The translations under genes and the position numbers were made by a program. Shown in pieces: positions 1 to 12,600 of a DNA stretch of 64,000 bases. Under the pieces are notes generated by a model that was given only the letters and a program-made list of their open reading frames with translations, searched no databases and was not told the DNA's origin. The DNA is from Victivallaceae bacterium. Its GTDB lineage: Bacteria; Verrucomicrobiota; Lentisphaeria; Victivallales; Victivallaceae. The stretch is from assembly GCA_028709805.1 (NCBI GenBank), contig JAQUTL010000011.1:1-64000 (forward strand). The letters run 5' to 3'. How positions within the stretch are numbered: the first letter of the stretch is position 1; each line of letters starts with the position of its first letter.

Positions 1-3091
<3,091 letters not shown>

Positions 3092-3095
<4 letters not shown>

Positions 3096-4282
3096 CGCGG
3101 TTCGGCTCCGGATTGTGTTTCAGCGGTTCCGAACGCGGCGGCGGGGTCGATGACCAAAGCGCCGTCGAACAGCTGGTGGTTGCCGAGCGTGACCACCGGC
3201 AGTTTTATGTCGTCCGGCGCGACCACTTCCACGTTGTTGCCCACGGTCAGCCCGACGGTTGTGGGAACAAAGCGCACCAGCCCTTCGTCTTTCAGGTAAA
3301 CGAACACGCCTTCGCGGTTCTGCCGCTTCACAAAGGCTTCGCGCGGCAGGGTCAGCGCGTTGTCGTGCCGGGAAAATTCGATGTTCACCCGGACAAACAT
3401 TCCCGGTTTAAGTTCATGCGCTGCATTCGGTATCTTGATCTGCACCGGAGCCTGCCGGGTGTTGGCGTCGAGATTCTGTGAAATGTTGGCGACATAGCCG
3501 GTGAAGCTTTTTTCCGGATAGGCGTCGGTGGTCAGCACCGCCGGGTGTTGGAGTTTTAGTTTCGGATAGTCGCGTTCGATAACGTTGATTTCAGCTTTTA
3601 GCGCCGCGATGTCGATCACCGTCATCAGCGGCTGATTGGCGGCGATCAGGGCGCCGGGGTCCACAAAGCGTCTGGCGATGAACCGGGTTCCGTCGGCCCA
3701 TTCGGCGCGGATGTCGGTGTCGTCCAGGCGGGTTGCGGCGTTGTCGGCGGCGGCCTGAAGCCGGGCGACTTCGGCGGCGCGCATGGCGGCAATGGCGCGT
3801 TTGGAATTCAGTGTCGACATAGCCAGATCGTATTGCGCATCGCTGTAAACCTTGCTGTCGTGAAGTTTGCGGTAGCGGTCGAAGTCGCGTTCGGCCTGTT
3901 CGAGCGAGATGTTGGCGTCGAGCAGCTGAGCCTTGCCGGTTTCAAGATCGGCTTTTGACTGCTGCAGCGCCTGAATATATTCCACGTCGTCGATTTTTGC
4001 GATTTCCTGACCGGGGGTCAGCGGGTCGCCGAGCGAGCCTCTGATCGTCAGAAGTTTTCCCGGCACTTTCGCGGCCAGATCGAATGTGCTGTCCGGTTTC
4101 AGTGTGCCGGTGAAACTGCGGATGTCGGCAAGCTGTTTTCTTTCCGGCTGCACGGTGGCGATGGCCAGTCGTTCGGCGTCTTTTTTTTGTTGCGTTTCGC
4201 CGCCGGAAAACAGTTTCAGCGCCACCAGCACGGCGACAACGGCCACCGTCACCGCCAGAAAAATATATACGGCACGCTTCAT
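3092..4282 (-). CDS. RND efflux membrane fusion protein (HlyD/AcrA type)
   Basis: Periplasmic adaptor of the RND pump encoded directly downstream. The 396-residue protein begins MKRAVYIFLAVTVAVVAVLV, a single N-terminal membrane segment, followed by a lipoyl-like half (VPGKLLTIRGSLGDPLTPGQ), a helical hairpin of about 90 residues rich in A, Q, E and K, the second lipoyl half (RFVDPGALIAANQPL) and a beta-barrel region ending near VTLGNHQLFDGALV. The frame is open 22 codons further upstream, but the ATG at 4282 is preceded by AAGGAA at a good distance and gives the expected signal/anchor, so I place the start there. It is the first gene of a two-gene operon with a promoter candidate at 4313-4341. 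Confidence 0.92.
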
Positions 4283-4312
4283 AAAGATTCCTTGCGTTTG
4301 TTTTTTCCGGTG

Positions 4313-4341
4313 AATATAGCATGCCAATCGATTGAAAACAA
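4313..4341 (-). promoter_or_regulatory. Sigma70-type promoter candidate for the efflux operon
   Basis: On the minus strand TTGTTT (4341-4336), a 17-base spacer and TATATT (4318-4313) precede the fusion-protein gene, giving a leader of about 25 bases. The -10 box is the same as that seen before grpE and before the gene at 42144. Confidence 0.5.
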
Positions 4342-4380
4342 TTTGCATGATGTTTTTTTACCGTTAAAAGCGAAGGGGTA

Positions 4381-4409
4381 TTGTATTCCGGAAAAAAATA
4401 TGGTAAATT
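4381..4409 (+). promoter_or_regulatory. Promoter candidate for the Fn3/AIDA repeat protein
   Basis: TTGTAT (4381-4386), 17-base spacer, TAAATT (4404-4409), about 32 bases before the ATG at 4441. The start codon is preceded by a strong GGAGG ribosome site. Confidence 0.45.
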
Positions 4410-4440
4410 AGGATCGTCATTGTAAACATGGAGGAAAACA

Positions 4441-7053
4441 ATGGATTCATACGACATCGAAGGCGTTGCCGACACTGTGGTGACGACGGGCGTCAAGCCG
4501 GACTACGACGGACTCACCGTGGTCGACGGAGCGAAGCTTGAGGTGCTGCCTGGCGAATTGGCTTCAAATACAATTATTTCATCCGGCGGAACGATGATTG
4601 TGGCCGGCGGCAGCGCGGCGGTCACCAAGGTGGAAAACGGCGGATCGCTCGCCGTGCGCGCCGGTATTGTTTCAAATATTACCGCGGCGGCCGGAAGCAC
4701 GGTGGAATTTCAGCTGCGCTGCGAGCTTTCCGGGAAGTGCTATTTTTCCGGTCAGGTTATTTCCACCGATGCGATGGTGCTGGGCGACGACGCCACGGTG
4801 ATATACGATCTGCGCGGACTCGGCGCGGTCACCTCCCCGATCATCACCGATGTTTCGGCGTTTGATTGCGATGATTGGGCGATAACGGTTTCCGCCGACC
4901 AGAAGAAAGGCGATTATGTGCTGGCTGGCAATGCCGCGAAATTTGATAATAAAATAGCGATTTACGTCGGCAGCGCGGACAAAACGAGCGGAAGTCTGTC
5001 CGCCGACGGCAAGAAACTCTCGGTGGGAGACTACGGTTATTCGCTGTCGGTCAAAAACGGAAATCTGGTGCTTACCGTAGGCGATCCGGACAAGGTGGCG
5101 GACACCGAGAAGCCGAAGATCGGCAAAGTCGAAGCCGGAGTTTCGGATTACAGCGTGAATTTTTCCGTTGAAGCCACCGACAATGTCGGCATATCCAGTA
5201 TGATAATCACTGTCAACGGACAGAAAAAAGAGTCTGCGGATTCCAAGCTGACTTTTGAAAATCTGGCAGTCGGCAAATATACGGCCAGCGTGGTGGTGGT
5301 CGACACGTCGGGCAACGAGAGCAGCGTGAAGAAAGTGACGTTCACCATCAAGGACGTGACGGCGCCGGATCAGGTCTCCGGGCTGACCGCCGGAGCGGTG
5401 GACAAAAATTACGCGTCGGTGTTGAGCTGGACGGCGGGAACCGACAACTCCGGCAAGGTCGCCAAATACGAGATCATGCTCGACAACGGTAAAATCTACA
5501 GCTCGACCAAGGCGAATTTCAAAGCCTCCAAACTTTCGATCGGTTCGCACACGTTCAAGGTGCGCGCGATCGACGCGGCGAAGAACGTCGGCGCGTGGAG
5601 CGACGAGTTCACCTTTACGGTCAAGGACGTCACCGCCCCGGCGTCGGTTTCCGGCAAGGCGCAGGTGGACGGCTATTCGGTGAGTTTCACCCTGAGCGGC
5701 AAGGACAATTCCGGCGGCATCGCCAAATATGTGGTGACCTGCGGCGATAAAAGCGTTGAGACGACCGACGGCAAAGCGGTTCTGTCCGGCTTCGGCGTCG
5801 GGAAATTCACCGCCACGGTGGTCGGCTATGACGCGGAGGGCAATGCGAGCAAGCCGGGCAAGATCACGTTCACAGTCAAGGACGCGACGGCGCCGGATCA
5901 GGTCTCCGGGCTGACCGCCGGAACGGTGGACAAAAATTACGCGTCGGTGTTGAGCTGGACGGCGGGAACCGACAACTCCGGCAAGGTCGCCAAATACGAG
6001 ATCATGCTCGACAACGGCAAAATCTACAGCTCGACCAAGGCGAATTTCAAAGCCTCCAAGTTGTCGATCGGTTCTCACACGTTCAAGGTGCGCGCGATCG
6101 ACGCGGCGAAGAACGTCGGCGCGTGGAGCGACGAGTTCACCTTTACGGTCAAGGACGTCACCGCCCCGGCGTCGGTTTCCGGCAAGGCGCAGGTGGACGG
6201 CTATTCGGTGAGTTTCACCCTGAGCGGCAAGGACAATTCCGGCGGCATCGCCAAATATGTGGTGACCTGCGGCGATAAAAGCGTTGAGACGACCGACGGC
6301 AAAGCGGTTCTGTCCGGCTTCGGCGTCGGGAAATTCACCGCCACGGTGGTCGGCTATGACGCGGAGGGCAATGCGAGCAAGCCGGGCAAGATCACGTTCA
6401 CAGTCAAGGACGCGACGGCGCCGGATCAGGTCTCCGGGCTGACCGCCGGAACGGTGGACAAAAATTACGCGTCGGTGTTGAGCTGGACGGCGGGAACCGA
6501 CAACTCCGGCAAGGTCGCCAAATACGAGATCATGCTCGACAACGGCAAAATCTACAGCTCGACCAAGGCGAATTTCAAAGCCTCCAAGTTGTCGATCGGT
6601 TCTCACACGTTCAAGGTGCGCGCGATCGACGCGGCGAAGAACGTCGGCGCGTGGAGCGACGAGTTCACCTTTACGGTCAAGGACGTCACCGCTCCGGCGA
6701 AAACCTCCGTTTCGGTCAAGGCGGACGGCAACACAGTCTCCTTAAGCTGGAAGACGCCGAAAGACAACGTCGGAGTCACCGGATTTATTCTCAAATACGG
6801 CGAAGAGGAGATCAAACTGGACGGCGGCGCCACCGGAGTGGTTCTGGAAAATATTCCCAAGGGAACGCAGAGTTTTGAACTTTTCGCATTCGACGCGGCC
6901 GGCAACAGCTCAGTCACCAGTGGAAAATTCACCGTGAAAACCGAGTTGGCCATATTGACGCCCAATGACGGAAACACCGATTTTATCGCCGGTTCGGAAA
7001 TCGACGGCTCAACCTGGGACGATGCCGCGCTGCTGAAAGGACTGCTGGCCTGA
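4441..7053 (+). CDS. Large AIDA-like / Fn3-repeat surface-type protein without signal peptide
   Basis: 870 residues; specific function not known. Residues 1-85 form a strand-loop-strand region like AIDA/autotransporter repeats (NTIISSGGTMIVAGGSAAVT). Residues about 150-220 form a module of the type KKGDYVLAG...GYSLSVKNGNLVLTV that I also see at the end of the 588-residue protein at 31213-32979. From about residue 225 onward come Ig/Fn3-like domains opening with D(V/A)TAP. Two alternating domain types (A: QVSGLTAG..., B: SVSGKAQVDG...) occur as A-B-A-B-A, encoded by a perfect 528-bp tandem repeat. The C-terminus ends NTDFIAGSEIDGSTWDDAALLKGLLA. There is no Sec signal, lipobox, LPXTG or beta-barrel, so if it is exported this would need a signal-less route such as type I secretion (inference). 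GGAGG precedes the ATG. The stop overlaps the next start (TGATG). Confidence 0.85.
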   Translation: MDSYDIEGVADTVVTTGVKPDYDGLTVVDGAKLEVLPGELASNTIISSGGTMIVAGGSAAVTKVENGGSLAVRAGIVSNITAAAGSTVEFQLRCELSGKCYFSGQVISTDAMVLGDDATVIYDLRGLGAVTSPIITDVSAFDCDDWAITVSADQKKGDYVLAGNAAKFDNKIAIYVGSADKTSGSLSADGKKLSVGDYGYSLSVKNGNLVLTVGDPDKVADTEKPKIGKVEAGVSDYSVNFSVEATDNVGISSMIITVNGQKKESADSKLTFENLAVGKYTASVVVVDTSGNESSVKKVTFTIKDVTAPDQVSGLTAGAVDKNYASVLSWTAGTDNSGKVAKYEIMLDNGKIYSSTKANFKASKLSIGSHTFKVRAIDAAKNVGAWSDEFTFTVKDVTAPASVSGKAQVDGYSVSFTLSGKDNSGGIAKYVVTCGDKSVETTDGKAVLSGFGVGKFTATVVGYDAEGNASKPGKITFTVKDATAPDQVSGLTAGTVDKNYASVLSWTAGTDNSGKVAKYEIMLDNGKIYSSTKANFKASKLSIGSHTFKVRAIDAAKNVGAWSDEFTFTVKDVTAPASVSGKAQVDGYSVSFTLSGKDNSGGIAKYVVTCGDKSVETTDGKAVLSGFGVGKFTATVVGYDAEGNASKPGKITFTVKDATAPDQVSGLTAGTVDKNYASVLSWTAGTDNSGKVAKYEIMLDNGKIYSSTKANFKASKLSIGSHTFKVRAIDAAKNVGAWSDEFTFTVKDVTAPAKTSVSVKADGNTVSLSWKTPKDNVGVTGFILKYGEEEIKLDGGATGVVLENIPKGTQSFELFAFDAAGNSSVTSGKFTVKTELAILTPNDGNTDFIAGSEIDGSTWDDAALLKGLLA
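5353..6699 (+). repeat. 528-bp in-frame tandem repeat, 2.5 copies
   Basis: Copies begin at 5353, 5881 and 6409, exactly 528 bp (176 codons) apart; the third is cut at about 6699. Copies 2 and 3 look identical over their shared length, while copy 1 differs from copy 2 at a few positions (for example GCGGTG against ACGGTG at the start, AACTTTCG against GTTGTCG). Each unit encodes one A-type and one B-type Ig/Fn3-like domain. The near identity indicates recent duplication or gene conversion. Confidence 0.95.
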
Positions 7054-8387
7054 TGGTTGTCAAAAACTCTCTCGGCGCGGGCAAGCTGCGGACTCAGGAG
7101 GCGGTCTGCCGGGAAATCTGGCGGCTTGTGGTCGCCGGAGTTTTCGCGGAGAATCGCGTGGCCGACCGGACGCTGGCGGCATTGCTCCGCCAGCGCAAAA
7201 TGCTCGGTTCCCGCGACCGCCGGTTTATTTCGGAGACGATCTTCAGCTTTTTCCGCTACTGGGGAGTGCTGCGCATGCTGGCGCCGGATGCGGCGGAAAG
7301 GCTTGAAACGGACGGCGAAATAACCTTCAGCGAACTTGAAATATCAAAACTGCTGCTGGCGGCGGCGCTGCTGGGCAATACTCCGGCGTCACTGCCGGAG
7401 GCGGCCGGAATGTGGGCCAGCCATTTGCGGATCGCAATGCCGGTGAACTGGGACTTTGCATCGGTCGGCCGGCTGTTCAAGGCGCCGGATGAGTGGAACA
7501 ACCCGTCGGCGCTGCTGCCGGAGTGGATGGAAAAATATATCGCGCCGGAAATCGACCGCGCCGGATTTTACCGGACTTTGTCAAAGCGGCCGCCGCTGTG
7601 GTTGCGCGACCAGTCCGGACGCACCGCGGCCGAGCTGGCGGCGGCCGGCGTTGCGGCGATCCCCCATCCGCGTCGGCCGGAGATGCTGGCGGTTCCGGAC
7701 GGCAGGATAAATCTTTATACACTGGAGAGTTTCCGGCGGGGAGACTTTGAAATACAGGACGCCGCATCACAGCTGATCGGACTGGTCTGCTCACCAGCCG
7801 CCGGAGAACGGTGGTGGGACTGTTGCGCCGGAGCCGGTGGAAAATCGCTCCAGCTTGCTTCGCTGATGGGGCGCAAGGGAACCGTGGTCGCCACCGACGT
7901 GCGCGGCTACAAACTGGAAGATTTGCGCCGCCGCGCCCGCCGCGCCGGGTTTCCGAACATCGTGACCAGGGAGTGGGACGGCAAGAAGCCGCGCGTCAAG
8001 GATCAGATGAAATTCGACGGCGTGCTGGTGGATGCACCGTGCAGCTGTTCCGGCACGTTCCGGCGCAATCCGGACGGGCGCTGGATGCTGAAAGAGGATG
8101 AGCTTGCAGAACTTTCCGCGCTCCAGCTTTCCATTCTTGAAAATGCGGCCTCCGGCGTCAAGCCCGGCGGCGTGCTGGTGTATGCCACCTGTTCGATGTT
8201 CAAGAAGGAGAACGGCGAGGTGGTGGAGAAATTTTTGGCCGGGGCTCCTGATTTCGCGCTTGAGCCGTTTGTCAATCCGGTGACCGGCCGGTCGGAAAAC
8301 GGCATGGTGCAGGCCAACCCGGAAGACGCTGATTCAGATGCGATGTTCGCCTGCCGGATGCGCCGGCGCGGCAACCCGCGACCATAG
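7053..8387 (+). CDS. RsmB/NOP2-family RNA (cytosine-5)-methyltransferase
   Basis: Transfers a methyl group from SAM to C5 of a cytosine in RNA, most likely 16S rRNA. The 444-residue protein has an N-terminal NusB-like helical region (VADRTLAALLRQRKMLGSRD, near residues 30-60). The SAM-binding motif CCAGAGGKSLQLASLM follows at about 255, then motif IV DAPCSCSGTFRRNPD with C330 and motif VI YATCSMFKKENGEVVE with C380. C330 and C380 are the two cysteines used by this family, one as nucleophile and one for product release. The length matches RsmB (about 430). The exact target is not certain because several paralogues share these motifs. The ATG overlaps the preceding stop by one base, suggesting coupled translation with an unrelated repeat protein. 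Confidence 0.9.
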   Translation: MVVKNSLGAGKLRTQEAVCREIWRLVVAGVFAENRVADRTLAALLRQRKMLGSRDRRFISETIFSFFRYWGVLRMLAPDAAERLETDGEITFSELEISKLLLAAALLGNTPASLPEAAGMWASHLRIAMPVNWDFASVGRLFKAPDEWNNPSALLPEWMEKYIAPEIDRAGFYRTLSKRPPLWLRDQSGRTAAELAAAGVAAIPHPRRPEMLAVPDGRINLYTLESFRRGDFEIQDAASQLIGLVCSPAAGERWWDCCAGAGGKSLQLASLMGRKGTVVATDVRGYKLEDLRRRARRAGFPNIVTREWDGKKPRVKDQMKFDGVLVDAPCSCSGTFRRNPDGRWMLKEDELAELSALQLSILENAASGVKPGGVLVYATCSMFKKENGEVVEKFLAGAPDFALEPFVNPVTGRSENGMVQANPEDADSDAMFACRMRRRGNPRP

Positions 8388-8420
8388 ATGGCAGCATAAA
8401 TCATTAAAGAGGTCAGGAGC

Positions 8421-9386
8421 ATGCGCGGAACTTTTTGGCTGATTGTATTTCTTATGTTGGCCGGCGGCGGCTTTGTGTGTCTTTCGATGGCGCAGTCATG
8501 CGTAATTGAGCCGGGCAAAGTGGAGGCGGCATTGCTTAAGGCGAACAATATTACGGATGCGGGTATGCTGAAGATCGAGCCGGTGCTGATGAGTGAAGTC
8601 TATTTCGATCAGGCGCAAAACATGTGGATGGGGCGCCTTAATACGGAAAATCCCAACAGCATTGATTTACGCGGAAAAGAAATTGTAAATATTGAAGTTC
8701 TTGACGCCAGATCATGGCAGAAATTGTGCCTTTCCGATACTGGAATAACCGGAGCCTCGCAACTGCCGCGCAAGGTTGACATGCTGGAACTTCAGGACAA
8801 CAAAGAGCTTACTGACTTTGACGGCTTGAGCGATATTGACGCAACGTATATTTCAATAGCCAATCAACCGACCTTCACGGAGGCCGCCCTGATTCCATCC
8901 GGAGCCGCCACCGTCATTCTTGAAAAAACCGGAGTTGAAAAGCTCGATTTTCAAGCGCCGGAAAATATAAAAAAATTAATACTCAAGAACAATTTGAAAT
9001 TGGAAAATATCAGCCGGATCAATGATATGGCCAATCTCGAATGTCTGGCGCTTGACGACAACGGCGATTATTCGGAATTGAACTTGAAAAAGTTGCCGAA
9101 ACTCAATGAAATGTCTATATCCGGTGAAAAATGGATTGAGTTTCCCGATCTTGCAACGAACAAACTCGAATACGTCTGGATTGATTACTGCCCCAATTTG
9201 AAAGATATGTCAACGCTTGCCGACACCAAGCTTAAGAAATTGATTGTCAATGGAGCAGTCTCTGCTGACGTTATCGAATCCATGAAGGGGATTGGCATCG
9301 ACGAGCTGGTCTTGAATGACTGTAACCTGACTTGTGAGGATTTTGTCGGGTTCAAGAATATAAAGTCGGTGCGCTCGAACCAATAA
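8421..9386 (+). CDS. Exported leucine-rich-repeat-like protein of unknown function
   Basis: 321 residues. The N-terminus MRGTFWLIVFLMLAGGGFVC followed by LSMAQSC is a hydrophobic signal peptide, with a cysteine after AQS but no clean lipobox. The rest is a series of short leucine-rich strands (MLELQDNKELTDFDGL, IKKLILKNNLKLENISRI, LECLALDDNGDYSELNLKKL, KLKKLIVNG) about 20-25 residues apart, typical of irregular LRR solenoids. The base composition is visibly more AT-rich than the flanking genes (many AAA, AAT, TTG, ATT codons), which may mean recent acquisition. It sits 33 bp after the methyltransferase and may be read from the same transcript; GAGGTCAGGAG lies before the ATG. No enzymatic motif is seen. 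Confidence 0.75.
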   Translation: MRGTFWLIVFLMLAGGGFVCLSMAQSCVIEPGKVEAALLKANNITDAGMLKIEPVLMSEVYFDQAQNMWMGRLNTENPNSIDLRGKEIVNIEVLDARSWQKLCLSDTGITGASQLPRKVDMLELQDNKELTDFDGLSDIDATYISIANQPTFTEAALIPSGAATVILEKTGVEKLDFQAPENIKKLILKNNLKLENISRINDMANLECLALDDNGDYSELNLKKLPKLNEMSISGEKWIEFPDLATNKLEYVWIDYCPNLKDMSTLADTKLKKLIVNGAVSADVIESMKGIGIDELVLNDCNLTCEDFVGFKNIKSVRSNQ

Positions 9387-9398
9387 GAAAACCGTCAT

Positions 9399-9443
9399 GA
9401 CCGCGCTTCGTCGGGGAGGTTGTCGCCAACCGGCGGCGCGGTC
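9399..9443 (+). terminator. Hairpin downstream of the LRR gene
   Basis: GACCGCGC (9399-9406) pairs with GCGCGGTC (9436-9443), and GGTTG/CAACC can pair inside it. No T run follows, so it is at best a weak or Rho-assisted terminator, or a 3' stabilising structure. Confidence 0.35.
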
Positions 9444-9501
9444 CGCCGGAGGGACTTGACATGATTTCTTCAGAATCCGGTTTGGAAATTCGCCGCAACA
9501 C

Positions 9502-9530
9502 TTGACGAACCCGGCTTGACGATGTATTTT
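9502..9530 (+). promoter_or_regulatory. Promoter candidate for the GH9 cellulase gene
   Basis: TTGACG (9502-9507), 17-base spacer, TATTTT (9525-9530). Transcription from here would give a leader of about 130 bases before the ATG at 9666; I see no recognised riboswitch in it. Confidence 0.5.
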
Positions 9531-9665
9531 TCCCTGTGCAGAACGCCGCGAATTATTTGGTCGGCGGCGGATTTGCAATGTCCGGCACGGGGTATATCGG
9601 TTGTTTTTTCGGGAAGCCGGCGTCTTGCGTCGAAGCGGGTGTAATCAGGGAGAAGGGATGCTGGT

Positions 9666-12600
9666 ATGAAGAAAATGTTTTTTGTGTTGGCGTGGCTGTT
9701 GACGGCGGCGCTGTCGGCGGAGACGCTGGAATGCGATCCGGCACTGGCCGCCGCGGTGGACACCAAGCCCACGGTGATGAAGGTTTACGGAATCCGAAGG
9801 GTGGAGGCGCTGGCGGCTGACCGGCTCCAAATTGTCATTGGCGCTTCCTGCACCGGCGCGGCGGGCAATTTCAACAGTTACCGTATTGTCAGCCCCGACG
9901 ACCCGAACTATGCCTATGAGTCTTTTGTGCGGCCGCGCCGGGCGGAAATACTGCAACCCTCATCGCAGGCGGAATTGATCGTTCCAGACGGGTATAAACC
10001 GACAAATTCAAAGATGTCCAATATGCGCACGTTCAAGCGCACTTTCGTGGCGTTGACGCTGCCGACGCCGATGGTTCCGGGACGGAAATACGCCGTGGTC
10101 GCATTGGGCGTCGACGGCAGCATGGTCACCGGCGGGCGGACCGGGGCCGAGTTCGTTTATAACGGCGACACCGTTGAACCGGCGGACTTGACGGCGGATG
10201 TCGAAGCGTTGTCCGTGATGGGGTTGCGCGGCGCGTCCAGCATCGGCAACGGCATTGTCCGTCTGGAGTTTGGAGCGGCCTATTCCATTCCGGGCGGCAA
10301 CCAGCTGAAAAACTACCGGATCACGGTCAATGACACTCCGGTCGAGATCAAGAATATGGGGCGGCGCAGCCGCATTGACCTCTATTTTCCGGAGGGATGG
10401 CCGTTCAAGGGCATAATGATGCATGAAGTTTTTCTGGAGCTTGACCGGGTGCTGGCCGACGGCGACCATGTGCGGATTGAACTTGATCCGGCGGTGACCT
10501 CAGGTGCCAATACTGTGGATTTTACGTTTGACGCCAAGCGGTCGATTTCCGATTCGATCAAGGTTAACCAGGTTGGCTATATTGCGTCTTCTCCGGTCAA
10601 GCGGGCGCATTTGGGGCGCTGGCTGGGGTCGTTTCCCGATCAAGACGTTGTGCGGGTCAAGACAAAGGCGCCATCCGGTGGCGCGATAAACACCTCCAAA
10701 TTTTTTGACAATGCGCTGGGCAGAACCCCTGTTGCCGACGGCGCCGCCGCGGACCCCGACGCTTTTGCCGACGATGGCTCGCGGCTTGCGGTCTATGCAC
10801 TGCGTTTTGACCAGCCTCCGCAATTTGAAATATGCGACGCCGCATCCGGCAAAACGGTTTATTCCGGCCAGAGCGAACTTGGCCACAACGGACTTAACTC
10901 GGACGGCCGCGGCAATAATTCGGCTGAAAATGTTTATTATCTGGATTTCGATGATTTTGTCACTCCCGGCCGGTATTTCATAAGCGTGGCCGGCGTGGGG
11001 CGCAGTCTGGATTTCGAGATTGCCGAGGATATATACCAAAAGGCGTTTGCGGCGCAAAGCTATGGCGTTTTCGCTCAGCGCTGCGGCATTCAGTTGGCGC
11101 CGCCGTACAGCGAATGGCGGCGGATCGCCTGCCATCGGAACGGTATTGTCATCACAGACGAACTGCGTTATCAGGGGGAAGAATATGTCAAGGGACGGGC
11201 GGAGATGGTCCCCAATCCCGAACGTATATCGCCGGCTCATCTTAAATTGCTGTCCGATCCTTCCTTGATTGCGTATTTTCCGTTTGACGGCGATTGCCAC
11301 AACGCGGTGTCCGGCGGAATGACGCTCACCCCGCTGGGCGCCGTGAACTATGTGCGGGATGGCGGAGTCACCGACGATGCCGGAGCGCAGGTGTATCAGA
11401 CTGTTTCCGGACAGCCCAACGGGTTCAGAGGAGAGATGAAATATGACGAAGCAAGCGGGCTGACCATAAGTTTTTGGTATCGCAAGGACAACTCCAGTCA
11501 CGGTGCGCGCTACGGCGGCACTTTGGTGTCAATGTTGATTCAGGCCAATGAGGGTATGATCTTCTACGCCGGCTGGGGGGTGCTTATGTTCAGGCAGAAC
11601 CGCGGCGAGAGCGGCAACGGCGGCTGGAAGCGGGTCGGTGACAACCAGTGGCGCCATTTCATGATTACGGAAACCGCCGGCGAGCCGACCGGCAAACCCA
11701 AAGGCGCCCGGAAATGGCTGACTCGGCTTTATGTGGACGGCGAATTGCTGAGGGAATTTTCGAACAGCGGCAAACTGGGCTCCCGGCTGGAGTTCGCCGG
11801 ACTGGACGATGAGGGCGCCGCCGGCGGCGCGTTTGACGAGCTGCGCATCTACAACCGTCCTTTCACCGCCGCCGAGGCTGCGGTGATGTGCGAACGGATT
11901 CAGACGGAGATTCCGCGGCGGATTGACGCATTCGGCGGTCATCACGACGCGGGCGATTACAATCCGCGCAGCCATATCGATGTGGCGCAGATACTGCTCT
12001 CGGCGTATGACGCGGCGCCGCAGAAGTTTTATGACGGACAGTTGAACATTCCGGAGCGGGACAACGGCATCCCCGATATCGTGGACGAGGCGCTGTGGGC
12101 GTTGAAGTTGTGGATCGGGCTGCAGGACCCGCAGGACGGCGGCGTTCGCAACGGTACCGAATCGACCGCTGACCCCAACTTTATTCAGACGGTCGAACTC
12201 GATCCGTGCGGCGATTACGCTTGGGCCAAGGATACGCAGGGAGCGTTTTTGTTCGCCGCGACCATGGCGCAGGCTTCGCGAATCCTGAAATCATGCGGAA
12301 AGACCGAAATGGGCGCCGACTACCTTCAGCGGGCGGTCCGCGCATATAAATGGGGTGCCGACGACCGTAACCGGCCGGCCATTGATAACCCCGAAAAAGT
12401 CGGTGTATATTATATCGCTCCGCGTGCGTATGCGGCGGCGCAGCTGTATCGGGCGACCGGCGAGGCCGCCTACCATGCCGATTTTATGAACTTCACGCCG
12501 TGGCGCGAAACGCCGGAAGCAAAAATGATCACCGACAATTACAGTTACGATCTGAGCTGGGCGGCTTACAGCTACGCGCTGATGCCGGACGAGCTGGCCG

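Noticed and set aside
4672-6606. 644-codon minus-strand open frame with internal repeats
   Set aside because: The repeats only mirror the 528-bp tandem repeat of the coding strand; no ribosome site and a highly basic composition.
5353-6699. CRISPR array
   Set aside because: The repeat unit is 528 bp, contiguous and in frame; no spacers.
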